The translations under genes were made by a program, and so were the position numbers. Positions 42,276-54,032 of a DNA stretch of 64,000 bases are shown one piece after another. The stretch comes from Amaurobius ferox. Taxonomy: Eukaryota > Arthropoda > Arachnida > Araneae > Amaurobiidae. The DNA lies in assembly GCA_951213105.1 (NCBI GenBank), contig OX578135.1:167326060-167390059 (forward strand). Direction: 5' to 3'. The notes below the pieces were generated by a model. It did not search any database and had not been told where the DNA came from. It saw nothing but the letters and a program-made list of their open reading frames with translations. Numbering within the stretch: the first letter of the stretch is position 1; each line of letters opens with the position of its first letter.

Positions 42276-43117
42276 ACGCAATAAAATATACCTTCATTTT
42301 CCAATGTCTCACATCCAATATGTAAAATTGAATGAAAATCGGATAAGAATAAACATTTTCAAGACGTGTACAACACATATTTAGTGAGCTAAGTCCCGTT
42401 AGATGAAATTTTATTTCCTTTTTAAACTGCTTGTGTGAAGTTATTTTACCATACAAAATTTGGGTATTAATCGTGTAAAATTAGAGATGTAACGCGATAG
42501 GCACAACGTACTGCACTTGAACCAGTATTTAGAAGAACACGTCTTTAGATACGAGTGAGCATTTATAAATAACTGTAATTTTAATTTTACAAGAAATTCA
42601 CTTTCAATAGTTCAGTCTCCGACATATTGAAATCCCTTACAAAATACACATACGCGTGTTGCATATGACACACTCTTTTTGAAGTGAAACTTCTACGGGC
42701 GTGATTCGATTCTGGATTGCTGTCTCAGACGTATTTAAGTCAGTCATATCAGTCTCGCGATTATGACGGACTGCTTCTCTGTTACGAATACGTAATAGGG
42801 AAAAAATACATTCTTATAATTTGACATATCTGACGACCTCGACACAGCATCTAATATGTATTTTCATCTTATGATTTCATAAAGCTGTATTATAAAACAT
42901 TTCTGGTAGTAAAATATGTTATATAAAAATAGCGCTAAATTGACCAGATTACTTTTAAACGTAAATATTTGTTAATATTAACATGTTTTTACCTCGGAAT
43001 AAAATATTCAGAAATATAAAAACCGGTCGACTTGTCATTATGGTTAGTTAAAATTTAATAAATGAGAACATTTTATTTTTTTCTCAAGATTAGCAGTAGA
43101 ATACTCAACATGCCGAA
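42276..43117. other. AT-rich spacer, no recognised gene
   Basis: Nothing recognised. The 60-residue minus-strand frame at 42274-42456 is a chance frame. Confidence 0.45.
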
Positions 43118-43255
43118 TATTAAGCTTTATTATAACTTTATTTAACTTTATTATAACTTTATTAAGCTTTATTATTAAACTTTATTATAACTTTATTAAG
43201 CTTTATTATAACTTTATTTAAGCTTTAATATAAATTGTTATAACTTTATCATTCA
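43118..43255. repeat. AT-rich minisatellite
   Basis: Irregular units of CTTTATTATAACTTTATTAAG repeat about six times, with variants containing an extra TTAAA or TTATTT. No function is known. Confidence 0.8.
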
Positions 43256-43374
43256 AATTTAACACTTCCTCTTTTAGGTTTTCTCTTCTCCTTTAGATTT
43301 AGAACGTCCAAACTTAAACTGATGATTTGTAGTAGTAGCTACTATCTTTCTCACATAAGTTTCACTTCTACCGT

Positions 43375-43987
43375 GTGATCCTTAGCACTCTTATTATTTT
43401 TTTCTTTTCCTTGGGGGTGAAAGAGGCGGGCGTACCTGCTTTTGATATTCGTGCAACATTTTATAATTGTGCAAATTATATGTGTATAAATTGTTTGTGT
43501 GTGTTGTTTTATAATTCGTGCAACATTTTATACCTTCTATTGTGTATGCCAGCATTAGAAGACTGGTTACTAACTCTTCAGTACAGAAAAGCTGTTGAAA
43601 AATTGCACCAAATAAATTCTATATTTGAACTAAATTTGGTGACAAACGGTTTAGGTGTTGATATACCAGTTGAGTAATTTATGATATTACAGTCCTATGC
43701 ATACGACACCGTTTTCATTAAAACTGGAGCGTGTCTGTAAATATGTTTTTAAAAACGTGACGTTTTATTCATCTTCCTGTAAAATTTTATATTATATGTA
43801 TGCCAACTTTCGATTTAATCGTTTAAGCAGTTTTATTTCAGTTGTTGGTAGATACGGCTACATAATTTTTAATAAAGTAGTGGACATTATGCTTAAAAGC
43901 AGTTTCGTAATTAGCACCCGCGAAAACAGTCAGTACTTCAGTTTAATCGAAAAGTGTTTTCCATACGAAAGCAATACTTTCCTTTAG
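43375..43987 (+). CDS. Two adjacent open frames (100 and 96 codons), unrecognised
   Basis: Frames at 43375-43677 and 43697-43987. The first has a hydrophobic, Cys-rich N-terminal half, then PALEDWLLTLQYRKAVEKLH, and ends GLGVDIPVE. The second is basic and hydrophobic. No domain is recognised, no splice or promoter context is visible, and the sequences lie in AT-rich DNA. They may be parts of a decayed gene or chance frames. Confidence 0.15.
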
Positions 43988-44396
43988 CCAGGAATGTAAA
44001 ATACATTGTGAAACAAATAAGCAATATTCACTTTAGAAATGGCAAAATACTATAAATATTACCCTTATAAATAAACTCTTATAATTTGTTTATAAAGATA
44101 GCTAATACCTTACGCAAATTGTGGCTTGATTGGACGATTAAAAAGTGTAAACACACCAAGACATTCTTCAAAACATATTCCATTGTTTTACTTTCCCTAC
44201 ACAGAGTAAAAATAAAAAAAAATTTCTCGAGAGCAAAAGTTATACTATAAGTTTTTTTATATATTATGTTTATATAAATTTATATAAAGTTATAAGTACA
44301 TAAAGTTATAAGTCTTTGACTAAATTTCGTTTTAAAGATTATGAGTGAATTGAAGATTGATACGATTAAAATTTTTCATCTGAATATGGTATAAAG
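43988..44396. other. AT-rich spacer
   Basis: ATTTATATAAAGTTATAAGT-type text near 44275-44315 is locally repetitive. It ends at the hAT terminus at 44397. Confidence 0.45.
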
Positions 44397-46299
44397 CAGT
44401 GGCTCTTAACTTTATTAGTGATCGGCACCCCCTTGAATCTAAAAATAAGTTCTCGCACCCCTCTGAAAAATGTATTTCTATTTATTTATTTAGGAAATTA
44501 CATCTATTAAAATATAATTTATTTATTGAAAAATAAACACATACATATACTCGTACATACAAAACATTATCTCAATCTTTAATGACTGCTGTTTATTCAT
44601 AATAATACTTTTGTGGTGAGGCACCTTTTTGAAAGAGCCACGTATGAATCAACACTTGTATTTAAGCAATTTCTGACTTTCGTTTTCATGTGCAAAAGTG
44701 ATAAAAATCTCATTTCACACAGGTAGGTGATGGAAAATGGTAAAATTGTCTGCAATGTTGCTTTTTCCAGCTGAGGATAAAGTTCTGACTGTGTACACCG
44801 GAATTGTTCTAAATTCAGTTTTTCAAATTCCATTTGTATACGTGCATTGGCTCGTATTTCAAGATCATCTTTTATTAAATCGCTGTCGTCGATTAAATCT
44901 GGGCCAAATCCAGTATCCATCTCCGAACATTGCTAATATTTCCCGTGGTGAAATATCCATGAAATGATTCACTCAATTGTTGAGGTGTATTGCAATTTCT
45001 GGTATAATTATTATTTTCTCAGAACGATTGAATCGAACAAAGGAAAGTTTGCAAAATTCTCATTTCCAGCTCGACGTTTCCAAAATTTTAGTTTTTCAAT
45101 AAATGATGATTTTTCACTAGCTGTTAGTATGTTCTTACCAAATCCTTTCATTAATGTGTTTAATTCATTCAGGTGGCTAAATATATCTGCTAAGTAGGCT
45201 AGTCGAAGTATTGCTTCTCCTGTTTCAAAAACTTTAACTAAATCGCAATTTTTGTTAATAAGAAACTGTATAATTTCCTCCTGCAATTCAAAAACCCTGC
45301 TTAGCATGAAGCCCTTGGAGAGCCACCGTACTTCAGTGTGATAAAGAAGCACAGCATGAACAGCACCGATTTCTTCGCACGAAGCACGAAAGATACAATG
45401 ATTAAGTGCTCGTCCTCGGATATGCTTAACTACATTTACTGCATTAGTTAACTGTTGGTTTAAATTCTCTAGTAAAGCTTTCGGTGCAGGTGTATGACGG
45501 TACAACATACAGTGAGTTATTGTAACTTGCTGTATTTCTGTTTTGATGTATGAAAAAAATCCAGAATTTTTGCCCAACATTGCACGAGCACCATCGGTGC
45601 AAATTGAACCTATCACATTCATGGGTATTTGATGTTTCAAAGTTTTTAATATGATTAAAAACATAAATTCCTTTTGCCATCAATTCCAATGGCTTACAAA
45701 ATAAAAATTCTTCCATCATTCCTTTTTCCTTAATGTATCGCACAAATACCAACAACTGACTGCAATTATCAACATCAGTTGACTCGTCCAGTTGAATACT
45801 CACTTTTAGAGGACTGCCTTTAATATCTTCTACTACTTGCAGTAAAATATCCACGCTGAGATCTTGAATGCCTGATCGAATCGCATCGTTCGATAACGGA
45901 ATCTGCTGAATTGTCCTTCGTGCTTCAGAACTCAATACAAGTTTTGCAATTTCAAGTGCACATGGTTTTACCAATTCCTCAGTTATTGTATGACCTTTTC
46001 TTTTCTTAGCACATAGATATGCCACTTGATAAGAAGCTTCTAACAAGTGCTTTTGAACTGCCACAATCTCAAATTTTGTGATAGTACCACTGGTATCAAA
46101 TCGTGCCTTCTTACACTTCAAGATGTTGAGTATGTCCTGCAGATTCACCACCAAACTGATTGTCGAAATGCTCTAACAATTTTAAGATTGGAGTTTGAAA
46201 ATATTTTGCAACATAAAATGCATTGTGGCCATTGCGTATCTTTTTTTTTTGTCGTACAAGTAAATCCATAAGCAACATAATCGTGTTTCCACTGACGTT
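44397..46299 (-). mobile_element. hAT transposon (ZBED5/SCAND3-like type), 5' truncated
   Basis: The right terminus CAGTGGCTCTTAACTTTATT at 44397 is a typical hAT inverted end (family form CAGTGGTTCTCAAC). The transposase lies on the minus strand with its C-terminus next to this end. The other terminus is not visible: the sequence runs into a family C hairpin at 46300, so the 5' end was lost or separated. The 8-bp target copy next to the right end would be GTATAAAG (44389-44396), and its partner was not found. Confidence 0.82.
44597..46270 (-). pseudogene. hAT transposase pseudogene (BED finger to hATC)
   Basis: Reading the minus strand from 46270: a BED-type zinc finger remnant (QWPQCILCCKIFSNSN), a helical region (HTITEELVKPCALEIAKLVL), and the first catalytic region VSIQLDESTDVDNCSQL. 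A frameshift near 45620-45660 follows. Next come ICTDGARAMLGKNSGF (second Asp), THC, EVRWLSKG (region of the catalytic Glu) and LAYLADIFSHLNELN. The hATC dimerisation part is near 44640-44800 (YPQLEKATLQTILPF, TYLCE, MKTKVRNCLN). Several frame changes make it non-coding. The family is ZBED5/FAM200/SCAND3-like. Confidence 0.9.
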
Positions 46300-46346
46300 T
46301 TTAACACTTTACAACAAAGTTGAAAAGTGTTTATGACTTTGTTCAT

Positions 46347-46388
<42 letters not shown>

Positions 46389-47650
46389 CGTTAGCACGAT
46401 AACTGCCGTAAAAATGACTTAATCAAAATGAAATTTTAGTATGTTGTTCAGACGGTCTGTAGGACCTATGGGAATATAAATGAATAATATCACCCAAATA
46501 GTTTTGGATTGAACCCGGGTTGAAAAAATGAAATACATTGAGCCCTATGGGACCTAATTTTTCAAACACTTTTTAAGCGGATTTAAAATTCACAAATTGC
46601 TTCGAAAATTTTAGGTAATATTCAAATTGTTTCATAAAATATATAAAAAAAAAATTCAGCGAAATATATTCAGTAGTTTTTTAAATAAAAATTAAAATAA
46701 TAATTACACATCTTATATGAAACGATCACGTGACCATGATATGAAACGATCACATGACCCACTTCAAAATGATATATGGCATCCATCTTGTTTCAAAATC
46801 GTGATTTTTTTAAGTTCTTTTTAATTCATATTGAGTGTTGTATCCGTCCTAACACTACTTTATTTTTGCTTAAATTTTGTGCATCTACATACTGAAACAA
46901 CGCAATGACAATATATTTGAGTTTAAATGCTCATCTAAATTTGATTATTTCTACAACTAAGCCTATTTTTCGCCTATGTAAAATGTAAACAGCAAAATAT
47001 GTAGAATGAGTTGTATTAGAATTCCTGTATTTTTTTAACACAAAATAATTTAGTCCATGGAGTCTGCATGGCTGATATGAATGAAGTATTAATTGATTTT
47101 ATAAAGAGAAGGACGATTTTTTTCCATGAAGTTTTAAGCATAGAGTTTCATTATTTGTAGCTCCATGGTCTTAAATAAAATGTTTAAATAAAATAAATTA
47201 TTATATAGTATTGTGATGAATGAAATGAATGGGAGAAAGTTATGAATGAAATCCTGTTTTTATAGAGAGATCCAGGCTTGTTATTTTTTCTATGACGTCA
47301 TTTGAATTAATTTCAGTTGTTTTCGATGAAGTTTTCAATTATAATAAATTATCGTAGTATTATGATAATTCTAAAACTATTACCGAGGAATGTATAGCAT
47401 TTTAGAGATGTTTAAACCAGGCAATTTATATTTCAATGCCGGCATTTGAATGAAGTTCATTTTTATCGATGAAGGTTTAAGTTTGCAAATATAATAAATT
47501 AATGCAGTATTGTGATAAGTTTCAAAATATTACCGAGGAATGTATTGCATTTTAGACTTGTTTAAATAAAATTGGATTGAAGTTGGAAAGTGTTTCATAA
47601 TCAATGCTTTAAGCATGATTGATCTTTCTTGTTTCGACATAACGAGGGAT
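46300..47650 (-). mobile_element. Family C repeat, minus strand, complete
   Basis: The 3' hairpin AACACTTTACAACAAAGTTG with AAAAGTGTT is at 46303-46332, and a (CTGT)n tract at 46345-46390. The phrase TTGGATTGAACCCGGGTTGA and the body up to GGAAAGTGTTTCATAATCAA (47600) and GCTTTAAGCATGATTGATC agree with 40305-41279 and 52240-53396 on the other strand. The 5' hairpin ATCATGCTT/AAGCATGAT is intact. No coding capacity. Confidence 0.85.
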
Positions 47651-48539
47651 ACTGCAATCAATAAATTAATAATTATAATTTTTCAAAATTTGCAGAAAAC
47701 CTTTATGCAATCAACTAATCGTATCCGGTATGGGCTTTAGTCACTGATAAATGTTGGTAAATAAAAACAAAATTGGTATTCTTTTATGCGCCAATCCACC
47801 TCTTTAACGTTCTTACTCATAGAGTATGTGAACACTTGCGCGTATCAACTTGTTTCTTATTGTTTCTTATCTCTATACTATAGAGTGATATCGTCGTATT
47901 CGAATATTAAAAATACCGAATAAGAAAAAAAATACTATATTTATTGATTAAATATTTACATTTATAATAAAATTCTATAAATAAAAGCTTAGTTGAAATA
48001 ATTAATAAGTATATTTAAGGGAACTGGAGACGTTGAAATTTTTTTTATTTATTTATTGACTTCGAAACAAGGAAATTTGTATAAATATTCTTCTTAACAT
48101 TACTAAATAAAATACCATTCAATTTTTTTCAATTTTGTTATAACTTTGTATTTTTTTTAAATTTTAATTTTTTTAACTAAAATTCGAAAATGCTCCTTGC
48201 ATGCCATTTGTTCACATTTTTGATTCATTTTACATTTTGATCACTCAAAAACACATTATAAACAAATTTGGGTATTCCCTTTTTAAAGCCCTTAGAAAGT
48301 TAATTTTTTTTAAATATTTTTCTGCTGTAAAACCTAATTTTCATCATTTGATTGGGTTATTATTCATTTTTAATTACCTTAATAAAGTTCAATTATAAAA
48401 TGCATACCCAGTTTCATTAAAAAGCTTGAAAGGTGTCTTCTTACCAAATTCCGTGCATCTCAAACGAAAATTAAAACGCACGGAGCATTTTAAAAATGTA
48501 AAGCCTTTGAAAATTCCGTTTCGAAAAAATTGCATTTAA
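47651..48539. other. AT-rich spacer, no recognised gene
   Basis: No gene. The AT content is especially high (T-runs at 48040 and 48140-48175). A 65-codon frame at 48201-48398 is low complexity. Confidence 0.45.
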
Positions 48540-48845
48540 TCTTTTGCTTACGGGTGGGACAGCGTCCATCCCAAACGAAGAACCTCCCTAAAAGACAGCT
48601 ATTTGACATACCCTATCCCAAACAGTTCGACTTCCCTTTGCAGACATTGGCGTCCATGGAAATCGCCGGCAGAAGCATTGCACTTGCTACAGCAGGTGCA
48701 ATGTTTCTGCCGGCGATTTCCATGGACGCCAATGCTTGCAAAGGGGGGGTCGAACTGTTTTGGGATAGGGTATGTCAAATAGCTGTCTTTTAGAGAGGTT
48801 CTTCGTTTGGGATGGACGCTATCCCACCCGTAAGCAAAAGGTTAA
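48536..48845. mobile_element. piggyBac-type foldback MITE
   Basis: The element (48540-48841) is flanked by TTAA at 48536-48539 and 48842-48845, the piggyBac target. Its arms are about 140 bp and nearly perfect inverted repeats (CTTTTGCTTACGGGTGGGAC at the left, GTCCCACC-type at the right ...CCCGTAAGCAAAAGG), leaving a short loop around GCTACAGCAGG. It is non-coding. Related copies lie at 62767-63041 and 54629-54740. Confidence 0.88.
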
Positions 48846-49579
48846 ATGTGTAAAACTATGTTCTATATTAAAATAAAATACATTTTTTGTCGATTTTTGC
48901 TTATTTCAACGTCCACCGTCCCCTTAATAAATACATGTATACATTAAGTAACATAAGTACAGTAAATAAGTGCATTTTTATTAATATATGTGATGTACCT
49001 TTTACTACATTTACTCTAATGAATGGCATCACAAAAAAAGGAAAAATTGAATGCATTGCAAAAAAAAAAATGGGATAAGAGAACTAACTAAAAAACTGCG
49101 GAAAATTCCTTTGAATTTTACCACTAGCTCTACAATAATAATGAATGTAACAGCAAATGATAAAAAAAATACGAAAAACACTTTTCGCAAAAATCCCTTT
49201 TTGCCGGCCTGAAAGGCTTTAATAAAAACTTCCAAGATCTATAAGATAAAAATAGATTAAATACATCTGGGTCCTTTCATAGAAGCGCTACTTCAATGCA
49301 TAGTTCAAATTTTCAAAGTGAAAAAACTTAAAAACTTCCATCAATCCTCTTAAGTTCAAAAAGAACGTACTATATAGAGTGTTTCAAAAAATGTTACACG
49401 ACTCAATGTATTTTGAACTATGTGTGGCAGATCCATGGGTTACATTTAAAAAATGCATCAAATAAAATAGACAAACCAGACGTTCTTACGCACTCAGTAA
49501 AATATTCGAGGCATGTACGAAGTAAATAAATATATTAATAAACATTGTCCTATGCGTTTCCTATTTCTATTGTTCCGCC
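48846..49579. other. AT-rich spacer with one possible mariner-type end
   Basis: AGAGTGTTTCAAAAAATGTT at 49375 resembles the end of a Tc1/mariner element, but no partner end or transposase is seen. Otherwise AT-rich without a gene. Confidence 0.4.
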
Positions 49580-49675
49580 ATCAAATCTGATGGGTCAGTA
49601 CGTTCAATGGTTCAATGATTTTTTGAGTCAGTACGTCGTTTACTTGACTTAGTACTGACCCAACAGATTTGGCTA
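49580..49675. repeat. Short inverted repeat
   Basis: Arms TCAAATCTGATGGGTCAGTA at 49581-49600 and TACTGACCCAACAGATTTGG at 49653-49672 are nearly complementary and enclose about 50 bp. It may be a very short foldback element. Nothing else identifies it. Confidence 0.6.
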
Positions 49676-50502
49676 TCTGACAAATTTCAATTAAAAAGTA
49701 CAAAATTTAACTTTTTATATGGTATTATTTTATGTTTTAGTCCGATTTACAACAATATTGAACGATATTCACACAAATCGATCCCTTAGCAGCGACTTAA
49801 AATATTATCACATAGGTTCCATCTTGACACCATTAAAAAAACCAAAATATTATCTTTCAAACAAACTTTGAACGAAGTCCATATGATGAATATACAAATT
49901 TTAATGATTTTTTTTTACATTATGTACTTCTCATGCGTTTTAAACCTCTCCGATTTTTATATTACGATATACTAAAATTAACGTGCCAGCCGATTAACGT
50001 GCCTGTTCATATTTTAACCGCAGCTCTTAAATATATCACAGACTATTTCAGAAAAATAAATTTCATAAGCTCATCTGTTCATATTTAAAAAATTTTAATG
50101 AGCATTTTGATGAGCATTTTAATGAGCATTTTAATGAGCATTTTCCACTTGAGTATGAATACGTCCTTCTGTTTGAACCTGTAAGTGGCCAAACGTGTCC
50201 TATTTCATTTTACGTGATGTTAATTCAATACTAAAATCATAGTGCCATGGATCTTGCGCACCAGTGTATTTTATACTCTTTTGGTCGAAGAACCCTTTTT
50301 GAAATTGAATTTAATGATGGAACAACAAAAAGAGTAGAAGTATAGTACGTTTCTTAATATATTTATTTACTTTGTACATACCCCGAAGATTTTGGACATT
50401 TCTGTTACTAAATATACTAATGAGCGTTGTTTTAACATCCAAAATTGCGTCTTGTTAGGATTAAATTATGCATTCAAAATTTTATGTGATTTTATTTTTA
50501 AT
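49676..50502. other. AT-rich spacer, no recognised gene
   Basis: GAGCATTTTAATGAGCATTT is repeated three times near 50100-50145. No gene is seen. Confidence 0.45.
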
Positions 50503-50708
50503 TTAACAATTTAGTTTCCTCATGTTATAGAATGCAGTACATACTGTTGCGAGCGTGTAAAATGTCCCCGCTGGAATCTCTTTTTCCTTCGTTTCTTGTC
50601 CGACTTTCATTGTTTCTTTCATCTCTTCTTGTCCGACTTTAATCAAAGCCATCATCTCTTTTATATGTTTTACCATTCCTTTTCTAGTCACTACCATACG
50701 CGTGTCAT
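50503..50708 (-). pseudogene. Possible gag N-terminus of a Gypsy-type retroelement
   Basis: The minus-strand frame from ATG at 50708 reads MTRMVVTRKGMVKHIKEMM, then KVGQEEMKETMKVGQE. The repeated GQEEMK-type heptads recall the coiled-coil start of arthropod Gypsy gag proteins. It follows a candidate primer-binding site by 10 bp and is cut off at about 50503. No protease or reverse transcriptase follows in the window. Identification is tentative. Confidence 0.45.
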
Positions 50709-50719
50709 GTTTCCAAAAA

Positions 50720-50738
50720 CCCCGCTCCTGATACCAAT
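50720..50738 (-). promoter_or_regulatory. Candidate primer-binding site
   Basis: On the minus strand TTGGTATCAGGAGCGGGG follows the LTR end by two bases. The TGGTATCAGxAGCGGG form is the usual tRNA-primed start site of Gypsy elements in many animals and plants. Confidence 0.55.
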
Positions 50739-50884
50739 TTGTTACGACACAACCTCTGGAATCGTGGGTGTGTGCTCCGGATGAAAGAATGAGTCCAAAT
50801 TTCTGAAAAACAAGCATGTTTATTCACAAGCACCGCGTAAAAAGGAACAAAAACAGTAAAACAGCCCTTAAATGCTCCACTAAT

Positions 50885-51843
50885 TTCCCAAAACAGAAGC
50901 TACTACTCTTAAAACATTGACGTATTTTATTCCACAAAACAGTTGCAACTATTCTCAAAACATTGACGTATTTCATTCCACAAAACAGTTGCTACTATTC
51001 TCAAAACATTGTCGTATTTCATTCCACAAAACAGTTGCTACTATTCTCAAAACATTGACGTATTTCATTCCACAAAACAGTTGCTACTATTCTCAAAACA
51101 TTGACGTATTTCATTCCACAAAACAGTTGCCACTATTCTCTAAACATTGACGTATTTCGTTCCACAAAACAGTTGCTACTATTCTCAAAACATTGACGTA
51201 TTTCATTCCACAAAACAGTTGCTATTATTCTCAAAACATTGACGTATTTAATTCCACAAAACAGTTGCTACTATTCTTAAAACATTGACATATTTCATTC
51301 CACAAAACAGTTGCTACTATTCTCAAAACATTGACGTATTTCATTCCACAAAACAGTTGCTACTATTCTCAAAACATTGACGTATTTCATTCCACAAAAC
51401 AGTTGCCACTATTCTCTAAACATTGACGTATTTCGTTCCACAAAACAGTTGCTACTATTCTCAAAACATTGACGCATTTCATTCCACAAAACAGTTGCTA
51501 TTATTCTCAAAACATTGACGTATTTAATTCCACAAAACAGTTGCTACTATTCTTAAAACATTGACATATTTCATTCCACAAAACAGTTGCTACTAATCTC
51601 AAAACATTGACGTATTTCATTCCACAAAACAGTTGCTACTAATCTCAAAACATTGACGTATTTCATTCCACAAAACAGTTGCTACTAATCTCAAAACATT
51701 GACGTATTTCATTCCACAAAACAGTTGCTACTATTCTCAAAACATTGACGTATTTCATTTCACAAAACAGTTATTACTATTCTCAAAACATTGACATATT
51801 TCATTCCACAAAACAGTTGCTACTATTCTCAAAACATTGACGA
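50885..51843. repeat. 46-bp VNTR with a 276-bp higher-order period
   Basis: About 21 units of TCCACAAAACAGTTGCTACT, ATTCTCAAAACATTGACGTA, TTTCAT. Unit starts at 50931 and 50977 confirm the period. A set of distinctive variants (GCCACTATTCTCTAAAC, TTTCGTTCC, GCTATTATTC, TTTAATTCC, TTCTTAAAACATTGACATAT) occurs in the same order at 51129 and 51405, 276 bp (six units) apart, so blocks of units were duplicated. Open frames here are shadows, because 46 shifts the frame each unit. Confidence 0.95.
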
Positions 51844-51902
51844 ATACATATTTCAATGTAGCTCGTATCACGTCAACTGCCACTCCAACTGAGTGATAAC
51901 TC

Positions 51903-51910
51903 CTTTTATA
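51903..51910 (-). promoter_or_regulatory. TATA-box-like site in the candidate LTR
   Basis: TATAAAAG on the minus strand, followed by GAGTTATCACTCAGTTGGAG. It has the usual spacing for a polymerase II start in a Gypsy LTR. Without transcripts it is only a motif. Confidence 0.5.
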
Positions 51911-52040
51911 GACTCTCTATAAAAACTTCTAGAAATCTCTCATATCTCGTAGAATACTGGTTATTTAGAGGTGCTTTTCAAACTTTCTGAAAGTCACTAA
52001 ATGTCATCAACTTGGCGATATATCGTCAAATCTGGCAACA

Positions 52041-52239
52041 TATCTTCGAACTTAGGCATATGGAAACCCTAAATTCACGACATAGAAAAATATGCCTGTA
52101 CGGGTCTTTTGTCCGTCTGGTTTTTTTTTTTTGTTTTTTTTTTGTTATATTTTTTAAAGACTCCAGAGAGGATATTTTACACATTCGCAACAATACTATG
52201 GATTATAGTCCAGAAAAAGTATTGTCTTCATGAAAAGTT
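52041..52239. other. Flank between LTR and family C
   Basis: T-rich (TTTTTTTTTTTGTTTTTTTT near 52121). Nothing else is recognised. Confidence 0.4.
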
Positions 52240-53396
52240 TCGATTTCGAACTTATAACTTCATCGAAAAAAATGAACTTTATTCAAATGACGGAATTAAA
52301 ATATAAATTGCCTGGTTTAGACATCTCTAAAAGGCGATACATTCCTCAGTAATATTTTTTAAATTATCGTAATATTACAATAATTTATTATATTTGAAAA
52401 CTTCATCGAAAACAAATTAACTTTATTCAAATGACGTCATCGAAATATAAATTGCCTGGCTCTCTGTATAAAAGCAGCATTTCGTTCATAAACTTTTTTC
52501 CATTTATTTCAGTCATCACAATACTATAATAATTTATTTTATTTAAAAACTTAAAACCATGGAGGTTCAAGTAATTTAACTCTATGCTTAAAACTTCATC
52601 GAAAAAATCGTCTGCTTCTCTTTGTAAAATCAATGAATGTTTCATTCATATCAGCTATATTGCAGACTCCATAAGCTAAATAATTTTGCATTAAAGAAAT
52701 GCAGCAATTCTTATACAACTCATTCTACATCTTTTGGTGTTTACATCCTCCGTGACGGAAAATTAGGCTTCGTTGTAGAAATAATCAAAGTTTGATGATC
52801 ATTTAAATTTAAATATATTATAATTGCGTTGTGTCAGGATGTAGATGCACAGAATTTAAGCAAAAATAAAGCGGTTTTAGGACGGATACAACACTGAATA
52901 TGAATGAAAAAGAACTTTAAAAATCAGGATTTTGACACAAGGTGGATGACATATTTTATTTTAAAGTGGGTCAGATGAGCTCTTCATATAAAGGGTGTAA
53001 TTATTATTTTAATTTTTATTTAAAAAACTACTGAATATATTTTGCTGAAACTTTTTTTATATATTTTATTGGATAATTTGAATATGTTCTAAAATTTTCA
53101 AAGCAATTTGTGAATTTTAAATTCGTTTAAAAAATGTTTGAAAAATTAGGGTCCACGGGGTTCAATGTATTTCATTGTTTCAATCCGGGTTCAATCCAAA
53201 ACTAATTGGGTGATAATATTCATTTATATTCCCATAAGACCCACAGACTGCCTGAACAACATACTAAAATCTCATTTTGAAAAAGTCATTTTTACGGCAG
53301 TTATCGTGCTAACGGGCAGACAGACAGACCGGATGAACAAAGTCATTAACACTTTTCAACTATGTTGTAAAGTGTTAAAAATGGTCCTTTTTCCAT
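52240..53396 (+). mobile_element. Family C repeat, plus strand
   Basis: It starts near TTCATCGAAAAAAATGAACT and CAAATGACGGAATTAAAATA, matching the reverse complement of 47440-47520; the 5' terminus itself is missing. It continues through the family phrase CAATCCGGGTTCAATCCAAA and CAGACAGACAGACCGGATGA, and ends in the hairpin AACACTTTTCAACTATGTTG with TAAAGTGTT (53348-53377). Frames over it have no domain. Confidence 0.83.
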
Positions 53397-53548
53397 TTAA
53401 TTCCAGCTTTTGAAAGTGAAAAATTGTTTTTACAAGTTAAATAAATAATAACTAAATAAAATAATTAATGTTGAGTTTCAAGTTTTAGTTTAAGTTAATG
53501 AGAACAGTGTGAAGAGTTAGTCCACTTTGACAACAAGAGCTTGAAATT
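53397..53548. other. Spacer
   Basis: AT-rich, nothing recognised. Confidence 0.4.
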
Positions 53549-53680
53549 CCGTCCCAGTAGCTCAACGGTAAAGCGTTGGCTGGTCAGTATGAAGATCCAT
53601 GATTCGATTCCGTTGGAGCAGCAAGGTTCTTTACAAATACGGGTGTATTATTGAATGTATATTATTTCATGATACGCTAC
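53549..53680 (+). mobile_element. tRNA-related SINE head
   Basis: TAGCTCAACGGTAAAGCGTT fits a polymerase III A box and TGATTCGATTCC a B box, about 35 bp apart as in tRNA-like promoters. The acceptor stem does not close as in a functional tRNA. The text after it is not the body shared by the other SINEs, so it is either a different SINE or a decayed tRNA-like fragment. Confidence 0.6.
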
Positions 53681-54030
53681 CGCGTACGAGGAGAGACGTT
53701 AGGCTGAATTCCTATGTTTTTGTAATGCCTGGTTTCTGCTTGGTTTCCGAAATGAATTTAACACTTCGCGGAACCTCAGGATTTCGCGTAACACACTTTT
53801 AAAAACGCTGTTGTACATCATTATTTCGCTTTGAATAAAGTAAAGGCACTGCGCATGTATAGATTGTCATGTGCTACATACATTAGAATTTGCACTTCAT
53901 ACTTAATTGAGTCCAATGACTACTGTTACACAGACATGTCGTAATCAGCGTCACAAATAGACAGAAATACAGCTATTTCTTAAACATTTGAGATATATAC
54001 GGAAAACTAGAGAAACGTAAATAAACACAA
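53681..54030. other. Spacer
   Basis: No gene recognised. TTCGCGGAACCTCAGGATTT near 53770 has no obvious repeat match. Confidence 0.4.
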
Positions 54031-54032
54031 AT

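Larger units (their letters stand above)
50740..52040 (-). mobile_element. Candidate Gypsy-type LTR with an internal VNTR
   Basis: On the minus strand the unit starts TGTTGCCAGATTTGACGATA at 52040 and ends GTGTCGTAACA at 50740, so it has TG...CA ends with TGTT/AACA symmetry. A TATAAAAG box lies at 51903-51910, and the primer-binding site follows the end. The 46-bp array lies between the TATA box and the end, in the presumed R/U5 region. The second LTR is not in the window, so the outer boundary is inferred only from the TGTTGCC match. Confidence 0.55.

Noticed and set aside
46182..46397. 71-residue minus-strand protein starting with TDRQTDRQ
   Set aside because: It combines the (CTGT)n tract of family C with a BED-finger remnant read in the wrong frame.
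50885..51843. CRISPR array
   Set aside because: The units are uniform with no unique spacers, and the setting is an animal genome.
53549..53621. Functional tRNA gene
   Set aside because: A and B boxes are present, but the ends do not pair into an acceptor stem and there is no clear terminator just after it.
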